Positions 30,091 through 39,512 of a DNA stretch of 64,000 nt are shown here, one piece after another. Within the stretch, counting starts at the first letter, position 1; every line of letters begins with the position of its first letter. The position numbers and the translations under genes were made by a program. The notes below the pieces were generated by a model. It was not told where the DNA came from. It did not search any database and saw only the letters and a list, made by a program, of their open reading frames with translations. The stretch covers positions 558,001-622,000 of the forward strand of contig JADKAN010000001.1 of NCBI GenBank assembly GCA_016719225.1, read 5' to 3'. This DNA comes from Flavobacteriales bacterium. GTDB taxonomy: Bacteria > Bacteroidota > Bacteroidia > Flavobacteriales_F > PHOS-HE28.

Positions 30091-31104
30091 TCAAAGGCTC
30101 ACATAAGAGCGCCGGACACTGTTGCGCTTGAACTTATAGCTCACCTCGAAAGTGAAATAACTGAACGAGTCGGGCAGTGCCGGATTGCCCCGTCGGCTGG
30201 TATAAATTCCTGAGTTGCCGTTGGTCCCCCAACCCGTTGGGTCGCTGATGTAACGTGCCAGGAATTGCTGGGTGCTGTCCGAGTAGGTCTGCCCGATCTC
30301 GTTGTAGGTGGCGTAGCGGTCGCTCACGCCATCCAGCAGGTCGCTGAAAAACATGTAATAGCTGAATTCGGCACCGATGGCTAATTCCCTCGTAACCATG
30401 TAGCGGATGCCGACGCCGACCGGTATGCCCACGTGCCAAGGACTGGGCTTGTCCAAGACCTTGGCCTCACGTCCCATGCCGTTCCCTTCAGTGGTCCAGC
30501 TATACAAGTCGGTCTCGTAGGTGCCATCCTGCTCGATCACTTTACCGCTGGTCCCGCCGCGCGGTTGGTCCCGTATGGTGCCATCCGCCCAGTAGTAGTA
30601 GCGGTTGGAAAGGTCCTGCTCGCCCCGGAACAGGTCCGCTTTCGGCCTTCCGTAGAACAAGCCCACACCGATGAAGCTGAACGCGAAGAAGCGCTGCTCA
30701 TACAAGGGTTGGAAAGGCTCGCGGTACATGTTCAGTACCAAATGCTGACTGATGCCGTAGAGGTCGTTCCTGAAGTTGAGCCCACGCTTGAAGTTGCGCA
30801 GTTCCACTCCGGACATGCCGCCGGTGGGTTCCACTTCATTGTACCCCAGCCTGTGCCAGCTGAAACGTGTTTCCGTCGTGAGGGCGCGAGTGATGTAACG
30901 CTTGGGATTGTTGAGGTAGTCCCGGAAAGTGAGGGACATCGCGGGCCGGATGCCGTTCCATTGCACTGCACCGTCCCAATTGCCCAGATCTCCCGAAAAA
31001 TGATCGGCCCCCAAGGCAACGCCAACTTCCAAGTTGCGCTGGCCATGAACAGGGACCGTGCCGCATAAGGCTGCAAGGAACAGAAAGTGGAAAGGATGCC
31101 GCAT
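30091..31104 (-). CDS. DUF6089-like outer-membrane barrel protein
   Basis: 337 residues from the ATG at 31104, which begins a signal peptide (MRHPFHFLFLAALCGTVPVHGQ). The mature part begins NLEVGVALGADHFSGDLG and is a run of amphipathic strands with Tyr/Phe-rich turns, ending with SYFTFEVSYKFKRNSVRRSYVSL. This matches the DUF6089 barrels common in Bacteroidota. A TATCTTTA on the minus strand at 31131-31138 may be its -7 box. The role is probably outer-membrane structural or transport; no ligand known. It follows the yggS gene with a 76-base gap. Confidence 0.78.
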   Translation of the reverse strand: MRHPFHFLFLAALCGTVPVHGQRNLEVGVALGADHFSGDLGNWDGAVQWNGIRPAMSLTFRDYLNNPKRYITRALTTETRFSWHRLGYNEVEPTGGMSGVELRNFKRGLNFRNDLYGISQHLVLNMYREPFQPLYEQRFFAFSFIGVGLFYGRPKADLFRGEQDLSNRYYYWADGTIRDQPRGGTSGKVIEQDGTYETDLYSWTTEGNGMGREAKVLDKPSPWHVGIPVGVGIRYMVTRELAIGAEFSYYMFFSDLLDGVSDRYATYNEIGQTYSDSTQQFLARYISDPTGWGTNGNSGIYTSRRGNPALPDSFSYFTFEVSYKFKRNSVRRSYVSL

Positions 31105-31180
31105 GATGTCCAAGTTCTGCTGGTGAGAATCTAAAGATAGGACGTGGGTTTGCCACAACGGTTGCCAGCTGTTCAGATCT

Positions 31181-31852
31181 TCAACGGGCGCCAAAAATGG
31201 ACGTACCTACACGGACCATCGTGGAACCGGCCGCCAATGCTTGGTCCAGATCGCCGCTCATGCCCATCGAGAGTTCCGTGAACTGCGCCAAATAGGGCAA
31301 GTGAAGCGCGTTGATCTGCCGTTGCAGTGCCGCCAGCCCGTTGAATTCGGCCTCAACTTGCGCGTTGTCTTCCGTATTGGTGGCCATGCCCATCAATCCG
31401 CGGAAACACAAGTTCATCCAATGTTCTGTATGCGATTCCGACAATAATGGCAGCACTTCGTCATTGGAAAAGCCATGCTTGGTCTCCTCCTGTGCGATGT
31501 GGACCTGCAGGAGAATGTCGATCATGCGCCCAGCTTGTGCTGCGCGCTTATCCAACTCATCCAAAAGCGCACGGCTATCCACGCCGTGGACAAGATGCAC
31601 GAAGGGTGCGAGGTATTTCACCTTGTTCGTCTGCAGGTGCCCTATGAAATGCCAACGGATGTCTTCGGGCAAAAGCGGCTGTTTTTCGCGCAGCTCCTGG
31701 GGGTAGTTCTCGCCGAAATCCCGGTGGCCCAGGTCGTAAAGTGCCTTGATCTCCTCAACGGTCCGCTTCTTGCTTACTGCCACTAGTAATACTCCGGATG
31801 GCAGGCCGTCCTTGACCTTGCGGAAGCGCTGCGCTAAGCCCTCCTTGTCCAT
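31181..31852 (-). CDS. yggS: YggS family PLP-binding protein
   Basis: 223 residues from the ATG at 31852, which overlaps the upstream stop by one base (TGATG). PLP-binding Lys lies in LVAVSKKRT and the phosphate-binding region in a C-terminal SMGMSGDLDQAL; FGENYPQEL and WHFIGHLQTNKVKYL are the family signatures. YggS/PLPBP is a single-domain TIM barrel that controls free PLP and amino acid homeostasis without known catalysis. It is the last gene of the serC-serA-DUF1015-yggS run, and serC is itself PLP-dependent. Confidence 0.93.
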   Translation of the reverse strand: MDKEGLAQRFRKVKDGLPSGVLLVAVSKKRTVEEIKALYDLGHRDFGENYPQELREKQPLLPEDIRWHFIGHLQTNKVKYLAPFVHLVHGVDSRALLDELDKRAAQAGRMIDILLQVHIAQEETKHGFSNDEVLPLLSESHTEHWMNLCFRGLMGMATNTEDNAQVEAEFNGLAALQRQINALHLPYLAQFTELSMGMSGDLDQALAAGSTMVRVGTSIFGAR

Positions 31853-33072
31853 CAATTGTCCTCCAAGGAGTAGATGGTGAGCCCGCTGCGCAACTTGGGT
31901 TCCACCCACGTGGTCTTGGGTGGCATCAGTCCAAGGTTGTCCGCAACAGCCGCAAGGCTTGCGAAGGGTATGGCGCAGAGGTTGAAGGCCACATCGGCTT
32001 TGCCGGTGTCCACCAGCTTGTCCAGTGCGGCCAACGGATCAGTGCCGGGAATGAAGCGGATACGCGGGTCGGTGCGTAGATCCATGACACCCAGTATCGG
32101 GCCCAACACCGCAGCGCTGAGTACGGAGGCATCCAACGCTTCGGTCACATCCGTACCCATGGGTTTGGGCAATTCAAGCCGGTACCAGCCGCTTTGCGTG
32201 CGTACCTGTACATGTCCTGCGGGAGCGCAACGTTCTGGACCGTCGGGGAGTACCGTCAATGTCCCTGTTCTGCCAAGTGCTTCCAAGAATGAAGCAGGGG
32301 AGTGACCGTTCAGGCCCGATACCGCGCGGTCGAAATTGAAGATGTGAAGCTGGTTGTGCGGTACCAAGTAGGCCAAGCACCACGCCTTTGGGTCTTCGCC
32401 TTTCGCACCAGAAGCCTTGGCCAGGCGGGCACTGCTGGCACTGCGGTGGTGACCGTCGGCGATGTAGAGTGCGTCCAACGCCCGGAAATGGTCGGCGAGC
32501 GCGTCGATCTCCGCGGGCTCATCGATCTTCCAGAAACGGTGGCGGATCCGATCGGTGGTGCAGAAGTCGTAGAGCACAGGCTTTACCGATAATCCGTGGA
32601 GGTGCTTTTCCAGAACAGGAGGGCCGGGTATCGCGAGCAATACCGGTTCGGCGTTGATCCCCGTGTGCTCGAGGTATTCGGTGAAGATCGCCTCCCGTGC
32701 CGTGAGCGTCTGCTCGTGGACCTTGATCCGGCCTTCGACATAGTCGGCGACACTGACGGCACCGATCAAACCCATCGAAGTGAATGCTGCACAACTTTGC
32801 TCATAGAGATAGAAGGCCGGCCGTTCCTCACGCAGCAGGATACCTTCATGGGTGAACTCTTCGAATTTGTGCCGGACACCATCGAAATGCTCAGCACGCG
32901 TCAAGCCCACCCGATCGTGGTCCGCATGGACGATGTGTAGGAAGGAGTAGGGATTGCCAGCCAATTTCTCGCGGAGCTCACCCGGTGTATACGTCAGGAA
33001 AGAACGTGATCCCACGAGGTGCGCCGTATGGGGCGCGGGCCGCCATGCCCGAAAGGGCCGTACCCTGATCAT
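31852..33072 (-). CDS. DUF1015 family protein
   Basis: 406 residues. The start MIRVRPFRAWRPAPHTAHLVG and the following motifs (NPYSFLHIVHAD, HHRSASSARLAKASG, YLVPHNQLHIFNFDRAV) mark DUF1015, a family usually found beside serA in Bacteroidota and Clostridia. The function is not established. It overlaps serA by four bases upstream and yggS by one base downstream, which shows translational coupling. Cytosolic, no signal peptide. Confidence 0.9.
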   Translation of the reverse strand: MIRVRPFRAWRPAPHTAHLVGSRSFLTYTPGELREKLAGNPYSFLHIVHADHDRVGLTRAEHFDGVRHKFEEFTHEGILLREERPAFYLYEQSCAAFTSMGLIGAVSVADYVEGRIKVHEQTLTAREAIFTEYLEHTGINAEPVLLAIPGPPVLEKHLHGLSVKPVLYDFCTTDRIRHRFWKIDEPAEIDALADHFRALDALYIADGHHRSASSARLAKASGAKGEDPKAWCLAYLVPHNQLHIFNFDRAVSGLNGHSPASFLEALGRTGTLTVLPDGPERCAPAGHVQVRTQSGWYRLELPKPMGTDVTEALDASVLSAAVLGPILGVMDLRTDPRIRFIPGTDPLAALDKLVDTGKADVAFNLCAIPFASLAAVADNLGLMPPKTTWVEPKLRSGLTIYSLEDN

Positions 33073-34049
33073 CCGCGTCCCACGGTCACTTCATCGCGCC
33101 AAGCCGAAAGGATATCCACCAGCTCATCGCCGATGCGCTCCTGGGCTTCCATGGTGGCCGCCCCGATGTGCGGGCTAAGGCTCACGTTGGGGTGCGCCAG
33201 CAGGTCCGCGCGGGGAGTAGGCTCGTTCTCGAAAACGTCCAATGCGGCCGCTTTCACCTTTCCGGAATTCAGCGCTTTCAGCAGCTCCTCTTCGTCCAAA
33301 GAATTGCCGCGGGCCGTGTTCACGATCAGCATGCCCTTTTTCATCTGCGCGAATTCCTTCGCACCCAACAAGGGGGTGCCGTCATCCGTTGCAGGTACGT
33401 GCAGGCTGATGGCATCGCAAGCATTCAACAGTTCCTCCATGGGCACCATCTTGATCCCAACGCGGACCGTGTCCCCGTTCAATTGCACCTCGATGTGGTC
33501 CACTGTGGAGCTACGGTCATAGTAGAGCACTTTCATGCCGTTCCCGATGGCGTAGCGTGCCACCCATTTGCCGATGCGCCCGAAGCCAACGATACCCAGG
33601 GTCTTTCCGCGCAGCTCGGCGCCTTTGCCGTAGCTCTTCTTCATTTCCTTGAAGCAAGCGGCGTCGTGCCCTTCAACGCACATGCGGCGGTTCGCCTTGT
33701 AGAGGTCGCGGGTCATGCTGAAGAGATGCGCCATCACCAGTTCCGCAACACTGATGCTGCTGCTTGCAGGCGTGTTCACCACCCGAAGACCTTTCTTCCG
33801 TGCATAAGCCACGTCGATGTTGTCCATGCCAACGCCGCCGCGCGCGATCAACTTCAACCCGGGGCAGGTGTCAATGAGGTCCTTGCGCACTTTGGTGGCG
33901 CTGCGGACCAACAAGGCGTCCACCTTTTCGGTATTGATGTAAGCCGCCAATTCTTCCTGTGGCACAAAATCCACCGTGACGGTGAAGCCTTGTTCCTTCA
34001 GGGCTTCCTGTGCCGGTGCCGAAATTCCGTCGTTCGCGTGTACGCGCAT
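33069..34049 (-). CDS. serA: D-3-phosphoglycerate dehydrogenase, short form
   Basis: 326 residues from the ATG at 34049 (MRVHANDGISAPAQEALKEQG), two bases after the serC stop. NAD-binding motif GKTLGIVGFGRIGKWVARYA; catalytic region with Arg in NTARGNSLDEEEL and the His in LSPHIGAAT. No ACT or regulatory domain follows, so it is the short form without serine feedback. It oxidises 3-phosphoglycerate to 3-phosphohydroxypyruvate, the first step of serine synthesis. The partner SerC is encoded just upstream. Confidence 0.94.
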   Translation of the reverse strand: MRVHANDGISAPAQEALKEQGFTVTVDFVPQEELAAYINTEKVDALLVRSATKVRKDLIDTCPGLKLIARGGVGMDNIDVAYARKKGLRVVNTPASSSISVAELVMAHLFSMTRDLYKANRRMCVEGHDAACFKEMKKSYGKGAELRGKTLGIVGFGRIGKWVARYAIGNGMKVLYYDRSSTVDHIEVQLNGDTVRVGIKMVPMEELLNACDAISLHVPATDDGTPLLGAKEFAQMKKGMLIVNTARGNSLDEEELLKALNSGKVKAAALDVFENEPTPRADLLAHPNVSLSPHIGAATMEAQERIGDELVDILSAWRDEVTVGRG

Positions 34050-34051
34050 GT

Positions 34052-35122
34052 TCAACCGTTCTTTTTTGCGAATTCCTCCATCACTTCCGTCAAGGCTTTT
34101 ACGCTTTCCAAAGGCAATGCGTTGTACATGCTTGCCCGGTAGCCGCCTACGCTGCGGTGCCCGCGAATGCCGTTGATACCGGCCTCTTTCCACATGGCAT
34201 CGAAGGCGGGTTCCAAGGCCGCGTCGTTCAGCACGAAGGTGGGATTCATGTCACTGCGGTCCTCTTTGGCCGTGGTGCCATTGAAGAGGGGCAGGCGGTC
34301 GATCGTGCCGTACATCAGTTCGGCTTTCGCAGCATTGCGCTTGGCGATCTCCGCGATGCCGCCGATGCGCTTCATCCATTCCAGCGTGAGCATGATGACG
34401 TAGATCGGGAACACGGGCGGGGTATTGTACATGCTGTCCTTCGCCGCGTGGTTGGCCAGGTCCATCATGGGGCTCAGCTTCTTGCCCGTTTTGCCAAGGG
34501 TGGCCGGGTCGAAAAGGTACATGGTAGCGCCCGCAGGGCCCATGTTCTTCTGTGCACCGGCATAGATCAAGGCGAAGTCCTTCACGTTCACAGGACGGCT
34601 GAAGATGTCGCTGCTCATGTCGCAGATCATCGGCACCGGGCTTTCCGGGAACTGCTTGAACTGCGTGCCGAAAATGGTGTTGTTGCTGGTAAAGTGGAAG
34701 TAATCCGCGTCACTCGGGATGGTGAAACCCTTCGGGATGTAGCTGAAGTTCTTGTCCTCGCTGCTCGCCACCACCTCTGCGCCACCGGCCAGTTTGGCCT
34801 CCTTGATCGCCCGCGTGGACCATTCACCGGTGTTGACGTAGGCCCCTTTGCCGCCGGGCTTCATGTAGTTCTGTGGTACCAAGTGGAAACCCATACTGGC
34901 TCCGCCGCCCAAGAACACGGTTTGATAGTGCGCCGGTGCTCCCAAAAGCTCTTTCACCAGTTCGCGGGACTTCAACATCACCGCCTCGAAAGGCTTGCTG
35001 CGGTGGCTTATTTCCAAAATACTGAGTCCGCTGCCCTCAAAATCCAGCACGGCATCCGCTGCCTTCTGGAACACCTCTTGCGGAAGAATGCATGGACCTG
35101 CACTGAAATTATGGACTTTCAT
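34052..35122 (-). CDS. serC: phosphoserine aminotransferase
   Basis: 356 residues from the ATG at 35122 (MKVHNFSAGPCILPQEV), the usual N-terminus of this enzyme; an ATG six codons upstream is a possible alternative. The PLP lysine is in YAGAQKNMGPAG, and GHRSVGGYRASMYNALPLE closes the family. It converts phosphohydroxypyruvate plus glutamate to phosphoserine and 2-oxoglutarate. It starts the four-gene run, with a -7 box TACCTTCG on the minus strand at 35162-35169. Confidence 0.95.
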   Translation of the reverse strand: MKVHNFSAGPCILPQEVFQKAADAVLDFEGSGLSILEISHRSKPFEAVMLKSRELVKELLGAPAHYQTVFLGGGASMGFHLVPQNYMKPGGKGAYVNTGEWSTRAIKEAKLAGGAEVVASSEDKNFSYIPKGFTIPSDADYFHFTSNNTIFGTQFKQFPESPVPMICDMSSDIFSRPVNVKDFALIYAGAQKNMGPAGATMYLFDPATLGKTGKKLSPMMDLANHAAKDSMYNTPPVFPIYVIMLTLEWMKRIGGIAEIAKRNAAKAELMYGTIDRLPLFNGTTAKEDRSDMNPTFVLNDAALEPAFDAMWKEAGINGIRGHRSVGGYRASMYNALPLESVKALTEVMEEFAKKNG

Positions 35123-35161
35123 CTTGGTGTCTGTAGGCATCGGGACGGGATTTTGTGGCCG

Positions 35162-35169
35162 CGAAGGTA
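35162..35169 (-). promoter_or_regulatory. -7 box of the serC operon
   Basis: Minus strand TACCTTCG, one change from TAnnTTTG, about 40 bases before the serC ATG. Confidence 0.5.
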
Positions 35170-35335
35170 ATGGATCAGGTTGCGCGATGTTCGGAGCGCA
35201 CGACCACTTGCGATCGCTGTCAGTCTTTATCGCGGTAAGGCATTGCTCAAGAACCAATGTGTGCTTGAGTGAAGGCTGGTAAGGGTCGGGCCGAAATGAT
35301 CCGTCGATCCCATTCGTGACGGTACAAACAGAGCT

Positions 35336-36160
35336 TTACGGTTTCGGCTTCGGGACCTTGAACGGCTTCTGCTTATCCGGACCGCGCACATCCACATCGC
35401 GCTGCATTTCCCAGTGATCCTTGTCCCAGAAATACGCGTCATAGGTCATGTCCGGGGCCATGAAGGCGGGGTTCCCTGCGAAGGCAGGGTCGGTGGGCGC
35501 GAGGTGGTCCGCGACGATGGAAAGGTGCGCAGCGTCCCATTTCAACGTCATTTTACCTTGGGCGCTGTAGGCGAAGAGTTTCCGCATACTGCGCTTGCGC
35601 CCATCGGGAAAAGCAGCTGCACCGAACTTGGCGGTGGGGGCGAAGCTGAGCACTTCCACGACTTTTTGCGTCTCGATGTCGCTCACGCCTTTCCAGCCCA
35701 GCAGGGTGTACCACGTCTTCGCGCCACGCGTTACGGGGATCACTTCGTAGTACAGTGCGCCGTACCAATTCTCCGGTGAAAGTTGCACGCTGGCCGGACT
35801 GGTAATGTGGTCCGTCATGTCGCGGAGTTCCACCAGGTCCTGGCCGTGCTTGTTCCTAACCAGCAGAAAACCTTCATATCGGAAGGAACCGTCGACTTGG
35901 CGCAAGTTCCATGTGAACAGCCGGAAAGCACCATCGGTCGGCTCCACATGACTGATCGGCACGCCTTTGAACGACGCTGTCCACGCTGAATCGCTTTCCA
36001 AGATCGTACCGAGCTGCTGCTTCACCATTGCGGAAGCACTGTCGCGCGCATCATCGGAGCCGGCATCGCCGATGGCTTTCAAACTTCCTACAAGATCGGC
36101 ATACCCCTGACCAAAGGCCGCGTAGGGTAACAGGAGCGAGAAGAGGATGGGCTTGATCAC
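35336..36160 (-). CDS. exported protein of unknown function
   Basis: 274 residues. Signal peptide MIKPILFSLLLPYAAFGQG is followed by a helical ~40 residues (DLVGSLKAIGDAGSDDARDSASAM) and a beta-rich body (VEPTDGAFRLFTWNLRQVDGSFRYEGFLLV; WYTLLGWKGVSDIETQKVVEVLSF) ending in a Pro/Lys-rich tail. Similar proteins seem to be found only in Bacteroidota. No catalytic motif seen. It is divergent from the GH3-hydrolase fusion gene. Confidence 0.75.
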   Translation of the reverse strand: MIKPILFSLLLPYAAFGQGYADLVGSLKAIGDAGSDDARDSASAMVKQQLGTILESDSAWTASFKGVPISHVEPTDGAFRLFTWNLRQVDGSFRYEGFLLVRNKHGQDLVELRDMTDHITSPASVQLSPENWYGALYYEVIPVTRGAKTWYTLLGWKGVSDIETQKVVEVLSFAPTAKFGAAAFPDGRKRSMRKLFAYSAQGKMTLKWDAAHLSIVADHLAPTDPAFAGNPAFMAPDMTYDAYFWDKDHWEMQRDVDVRGPDKQKPFKVPKPKP

Positions 36161-36294
36161 AACGCGGGAACGTGGAAGGACTGTGCCAAAGTACGCGTTA
36201 TGACAAGGTGCCGTTGAACTTCACCAACCGCCTATACAACCCTTGGTGTTCAAAACCGGTGTGCTCTTTGCCCATACCACGCCGCATGTGCTGA

Positions 36295-36302
36295 TAGTTT
36301 TG
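36295..36302 (+). promoter_or_regulatory. -7 box of the GH3 fusion gene
   Basis: TAGTTTTG, a TAnnTTTG match, nine bases before the ATG at 36312. Confidence 0.5.
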
Positions 36303-36311
36303 GCCGGATAG

Positions 36312-39300
36312 ATGAAGCGCTCCCTCCTTATCCTACTTCTCGGTACGGCCATTTCCGTTTCCTTCGGCGGTGGTCCGCCCGCACGCAGTAACGGCACCAT
36401 GCCACCCTTTTTGGACGTTCGCACGCCGTGGGCGGATTCCGTGATGCAAACACTGGACCTGGACCACCAGATCGCCCAGTTGATGATGGTGGCGGCCTAC
36501 AGCAATAAGAACGAAGGACATGCCGCCGATATCGAAAAACTCGTCCGTGAACAGGGCATCGGTGGCCTGATCTTCTTTCAAGGAGGCCCCGTGCGCCAAG
36601 CGAAATTGACCAACCGTTACCAAGCTGCCGCCAGCACGCCGTTGTGGATCGGGATGGACCTTGAATGGGGGCTTTCCATGCGCTTGGACAGCACCGTGCA
36701 GTTTCCCCGGCAAATGACGTTGGGTGCCTTGCAGAACGTGGATAAGATCGAAGCCATGGGTGGTGAGATCGCACGCCAGATGAAGCGCCTCGGCGTGCAG
36801 GTGAGCTTTAGTCCGGATGTGGACGTGAACATCAACTCCGCCAACCCGGTGATCAGCGATCGCAGCTTCGGTGAAGATCCCGAACAGGTAGCCTTGAGGG
36901 GCATCGCCTACATGCGTGGGCTGCAGCGCGGCGGTGTGATCGCAACCGCCAAACACTTTCCCGGCCACGGTGATACCGATCAAGACAGCCACAAAACGCT
37001 TCCGAAAGTGACCGCATCGCGGGCGCGCCTCGATTCCGTGGAACTACGTCCTTTCCAGCAACTCATCGATGCCGGTGTGGGTGCTGTGATGGTGGCACAC
37101 CTCGAAGTGCCCGCTTTGGATAGCACGCCCGGCTTGCCAAGCACCATGAGCCGCAAGATCGTCACCGAGTTGCTACAACGTGACATGGGTTTCGAAGGCT
37201 TGGTGTTCACCGATGCGCTCAACATGAAAGGCATCGCCGACGCTGATAAGCCGGGGGCCATCGAGTTGCGCGCCCTGCAAGCAGGTAACGATGTGCTGCT
37301 TTTTCCGCAGGATCCGGTGAAGGCCATCGCCACTATCCGCAAGGCCGTGGAGAATGGCTTGATCGCGAAGGAGACCATTTCCTACAAGTGCCTGAAGGTG
37401 CTCCGCGCCAAGGAATGGGCAGGCTTGGACAAGTTGAAGCCGATCGAACTGAATGGTCTTACCGCTGACCTGAACAGACCCGATGCACTTGCCTTGCGCC
37501 GCAGCCTGTATGCCGACGCGCTTACCGTGGTGGCCAACAAGGGCCTGATCCCCATACGGGCGCTGGACAGTTTGAAGATAGCCTCCCTCGTGATCGGGGA
37601 TGCAAAGCACAACGCTTTCCAAAAAGCCTTGGGCCGCTACGCTCCTGTGAAGGAATTTTCCTGTGGCAAGATCCTGAACGCCGCCCAGTCGCAGCAGGTG
37701 CTGGATTCGCTCAAAGGGTTCGATCTGGTCATCACCTCCGTACACCAAGTTTCCACCCGCGCTAACAAGGAATTCGGCGTGCCGCAGCTCACCTTGGATC
37801 TCCTGCGTCGCCTGAACGACCAGCAAACTGCCATCAACGTGCTGTTCGCCAACCCGTACCGCTTGGGAACGGCCATCGGCGCGCAGCGTTGGAAGGGCGT
37901 GGTGGTCGCGTACGAGGAGAACGACGATACCGAGGACCTTGCCGCTCAAATGCTATTCGGCGCCATCCAGGCAACCGGCACGTTGCCCGTTACGGCATCG
38001 CAATTCTTCAAGCTCGGGCAAGGCGAGGAGACGGCTTCGCTGCAACGATTGCGCTATGGGCTGCCTGAAGAGGATCGCATGCAAAGCAAGGACCTGGGCC
38101 GTGTGGACAGTATTGTGCTGGACGGGATCAAAGCGGGTGCGTATCCGGGTTGCCAGGTATTGGTGGCCCATGACGGCATGGTGGTGCTGAACCGCTCCTA
38201 CGGTTCGCCAACCTACGCCAACGCGCGACCGGTTGAAACGGATGACATCTATGACCTAGCGAGCATCAGCAAGGTGATGGGCACCACGCTCGCCTTGATG
38301 AAATTGAGCGATGAGGGACAAGTGGACGTGGAGAAAACACTCGGCGACTACCTGCCTTGGATCGTATCTTCACCTTACCATGCCAGCCTTAAGCTCAGTG
38401 AGATCCTGGCGCACCAATCCGGGTTGAAGCCCTTCGTGCCATTCTACCGCAACCTGATGGACGGTAACCAGCTGAAGGCGGGTATATCCGTATCGAAGCC
38501 GGACAATGATCACACGTTGAACGTGGCGGATGGCATCTACATCAATGCGGCGTACCAGGATTCGATCACGAAATGGATCCTTGCCACGACGCTGGGCAAG
38601 CGAGGCGATTATGTCTACAGTGACATGGGCATGTACCTGCTGAAGTTGGTGATCGAGAAAGTCGCCGGCTTGCCTATGGACCAATACCTCCGCAAGGAAT
38701 TCTATGCGCCGTTGGGACTGGCCACTATGGGCTACTCGCCGCTGGTGAACTTTCCCAAGGACCGCATCATGCCTACGGAGAACGATATGGTTTTCCGGAA
38801 GCAGCAGATCCAAGGTTATGTGCATGACCCCGGTGCCGCGATGATGGGCGGCGTTGCCGGACACGCTGGCCTCTTCTCAGATGCGAACGACCTCGCCATT
38901 GTGTTGCAAATGCTGCTCGATGGAGGCATCTATGGCGGAAAGCGCTACTTGAAACGGGCGACCGTGGACCATTTCACCAAATGCCGATTTTGCACAGGGG
39001 TGCAAGGCAAGGGTAATCGGCGGGCCTTGGGCTGGGACCGGCCCACCGAGCGCGGGCAGCCTGGCCCTGCATGTGCGGATGCCAGTTCCGCCAGCTTCGG
39101 CCACACGGGTTTTACCGGTACGGTGATCTGGGCGGATCCGCGCGACCGCTCCATCTACGTTTTCCTCAGCAATCGCGTGTTCCCTGATGCTGGCAACAAG
39201 AAGCTGGCACACATGGACATCCGTACCAAGATCCAATGTGCCATCCATAACGCCATTGCAAAGGGTGGCCACGAAGGGCTGGTGCCATTGATGATCGATG

Positions 39301-39320
39301 AGCCGTTAGCTCAACCCTGA
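36312..39320 (+). CDS. bifunctional GH3 beta-N-acetylhexosaminidase / serine hydrolase fusion
   Basis: 1002 residues: signal peptide (MKRSLLILLLGTAISVSFGGG), a GH3 N-terminal TIM barrel (about 30-370), a GH3-C-like sandwich domain (about 390-560), and a beta-lactamase-type serine hydrolase domain (about 590-990). The NagZ motif KHFPGHGDTDQDSH (residues ~214-227) holds the catalytic His/Asp pair. In the hydrolase part the nucleophile motif is S-I-S-K (about residue 650) and the second motif YSD (about 768) replaces YxN. Both activities fit cell-wall turnover: removing GlcNAc from muropeptides and cleaving an amide or ester bond. Periplasmic by its signal. Confidence 0.93.
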   Translation: MKRSLLILLLGTAISVSFGGGPPARSNGTMPPFLDVRTPWADSVMQTLDLDHQIAQLMMVAAYSNKNEGHAADIEKLVREQGIGGLIFFQGGPVRQAKLTNRYQAAASTPLWIGMDLEWGLSMRLDSTVQFPRQMTLGALQNVDKIEAMGGEIARQMKRLGVQVSFSPDVDVNINSANPVISDRSFGEDPEQVALRGIAYMRGLQRGGVIATAKHFPGHGDTDQDSHKTLPKVTASRARLDSVELRPFQQLIDAGVGAVMVAHLEVPALDSTPGLPSTMSRKIVTELLQRDMGFEGLVFTDALNMKGIADADKPGAIELRALQAGNDVLLFPQDPVKAIATIRKAVENGLIAKETISYKCLKVLRAKEWAGLDKLKPIELNGLTADLNRPDALALRRSLYADALTVVANKGLIPIRALDSLKIASLVIGDAKHNAFQKALGRYAPVKEFSCGKILNAAQSQQVLDSLKGFDLVITSVHQVSTRANKEFGVPQLTLDLLRRLNDQQTAINVLFANPYRLGTAIGAQRWKGVVVAYEENDDTEDLAAQMLFGAIQATGTLPVTASQFFKLGQGEETASLQRLRYGLPEEDRMQSKDLGRVDSIVLDGIKAGAYPGCQVLVAHDGMVVLNRSYGSPTYANARPVETDDIYDLASISKVMGTTLALMKLSDEGQVDVEKTLGDYLPWIVSSPYHASLKLSEILAHQSGLKPFVPFYRNLMDGNQLKAGISVSKPDNDHTLNVADGIYINAAYQDSITKWILATTLGKRGDYVYSDMGMYLLKLVIEKVAGLPMDQYLRKEFYAPLGLATMGYSPLVNFPKDRIMPTENDMVFRKQQIQGYVHDPGAAMMGGVAGHAGLFSDANDLAIVLQMLLDGGIYGGKRYLKRATVDHFTKCRFCTGVQGKGNRRALGWDRPTERGQPGPACADASSASFGHTGFTGTVIWADPRDRSIYVFLSNRVFPDAGNKKLAHMDIRTKIQCAIHNAIAKGGHEGLVPLMIDEPLAQP

Positions 39321-39465
39321 GCAGCCGAGCGTCGTTGCTGTTTTCCGCCAAGTAATGGTTCTTTATTTCATCCGCGACAACGTGATTCGGAACGATGTTC
39401 GGGTCTTGTATACCTGGATCGACGACGGCTGTAAGTGCTTGGGATAAGCCCCATTCCACGTTCCT

Positions 39466-39473
39466 TACCTTTG
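39466..39473 (+). promoter_or_regulatory. -7 box of rocD
   Basis: TACCTTTG, full match to consensus, 39 bases before the ATG at 39513. Confidence 0.55.
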
Positions 39474-39512
39474 TGCGGCGCGGGAAGTACCCGGGCCAAA
39501 TACCGAATTCAA

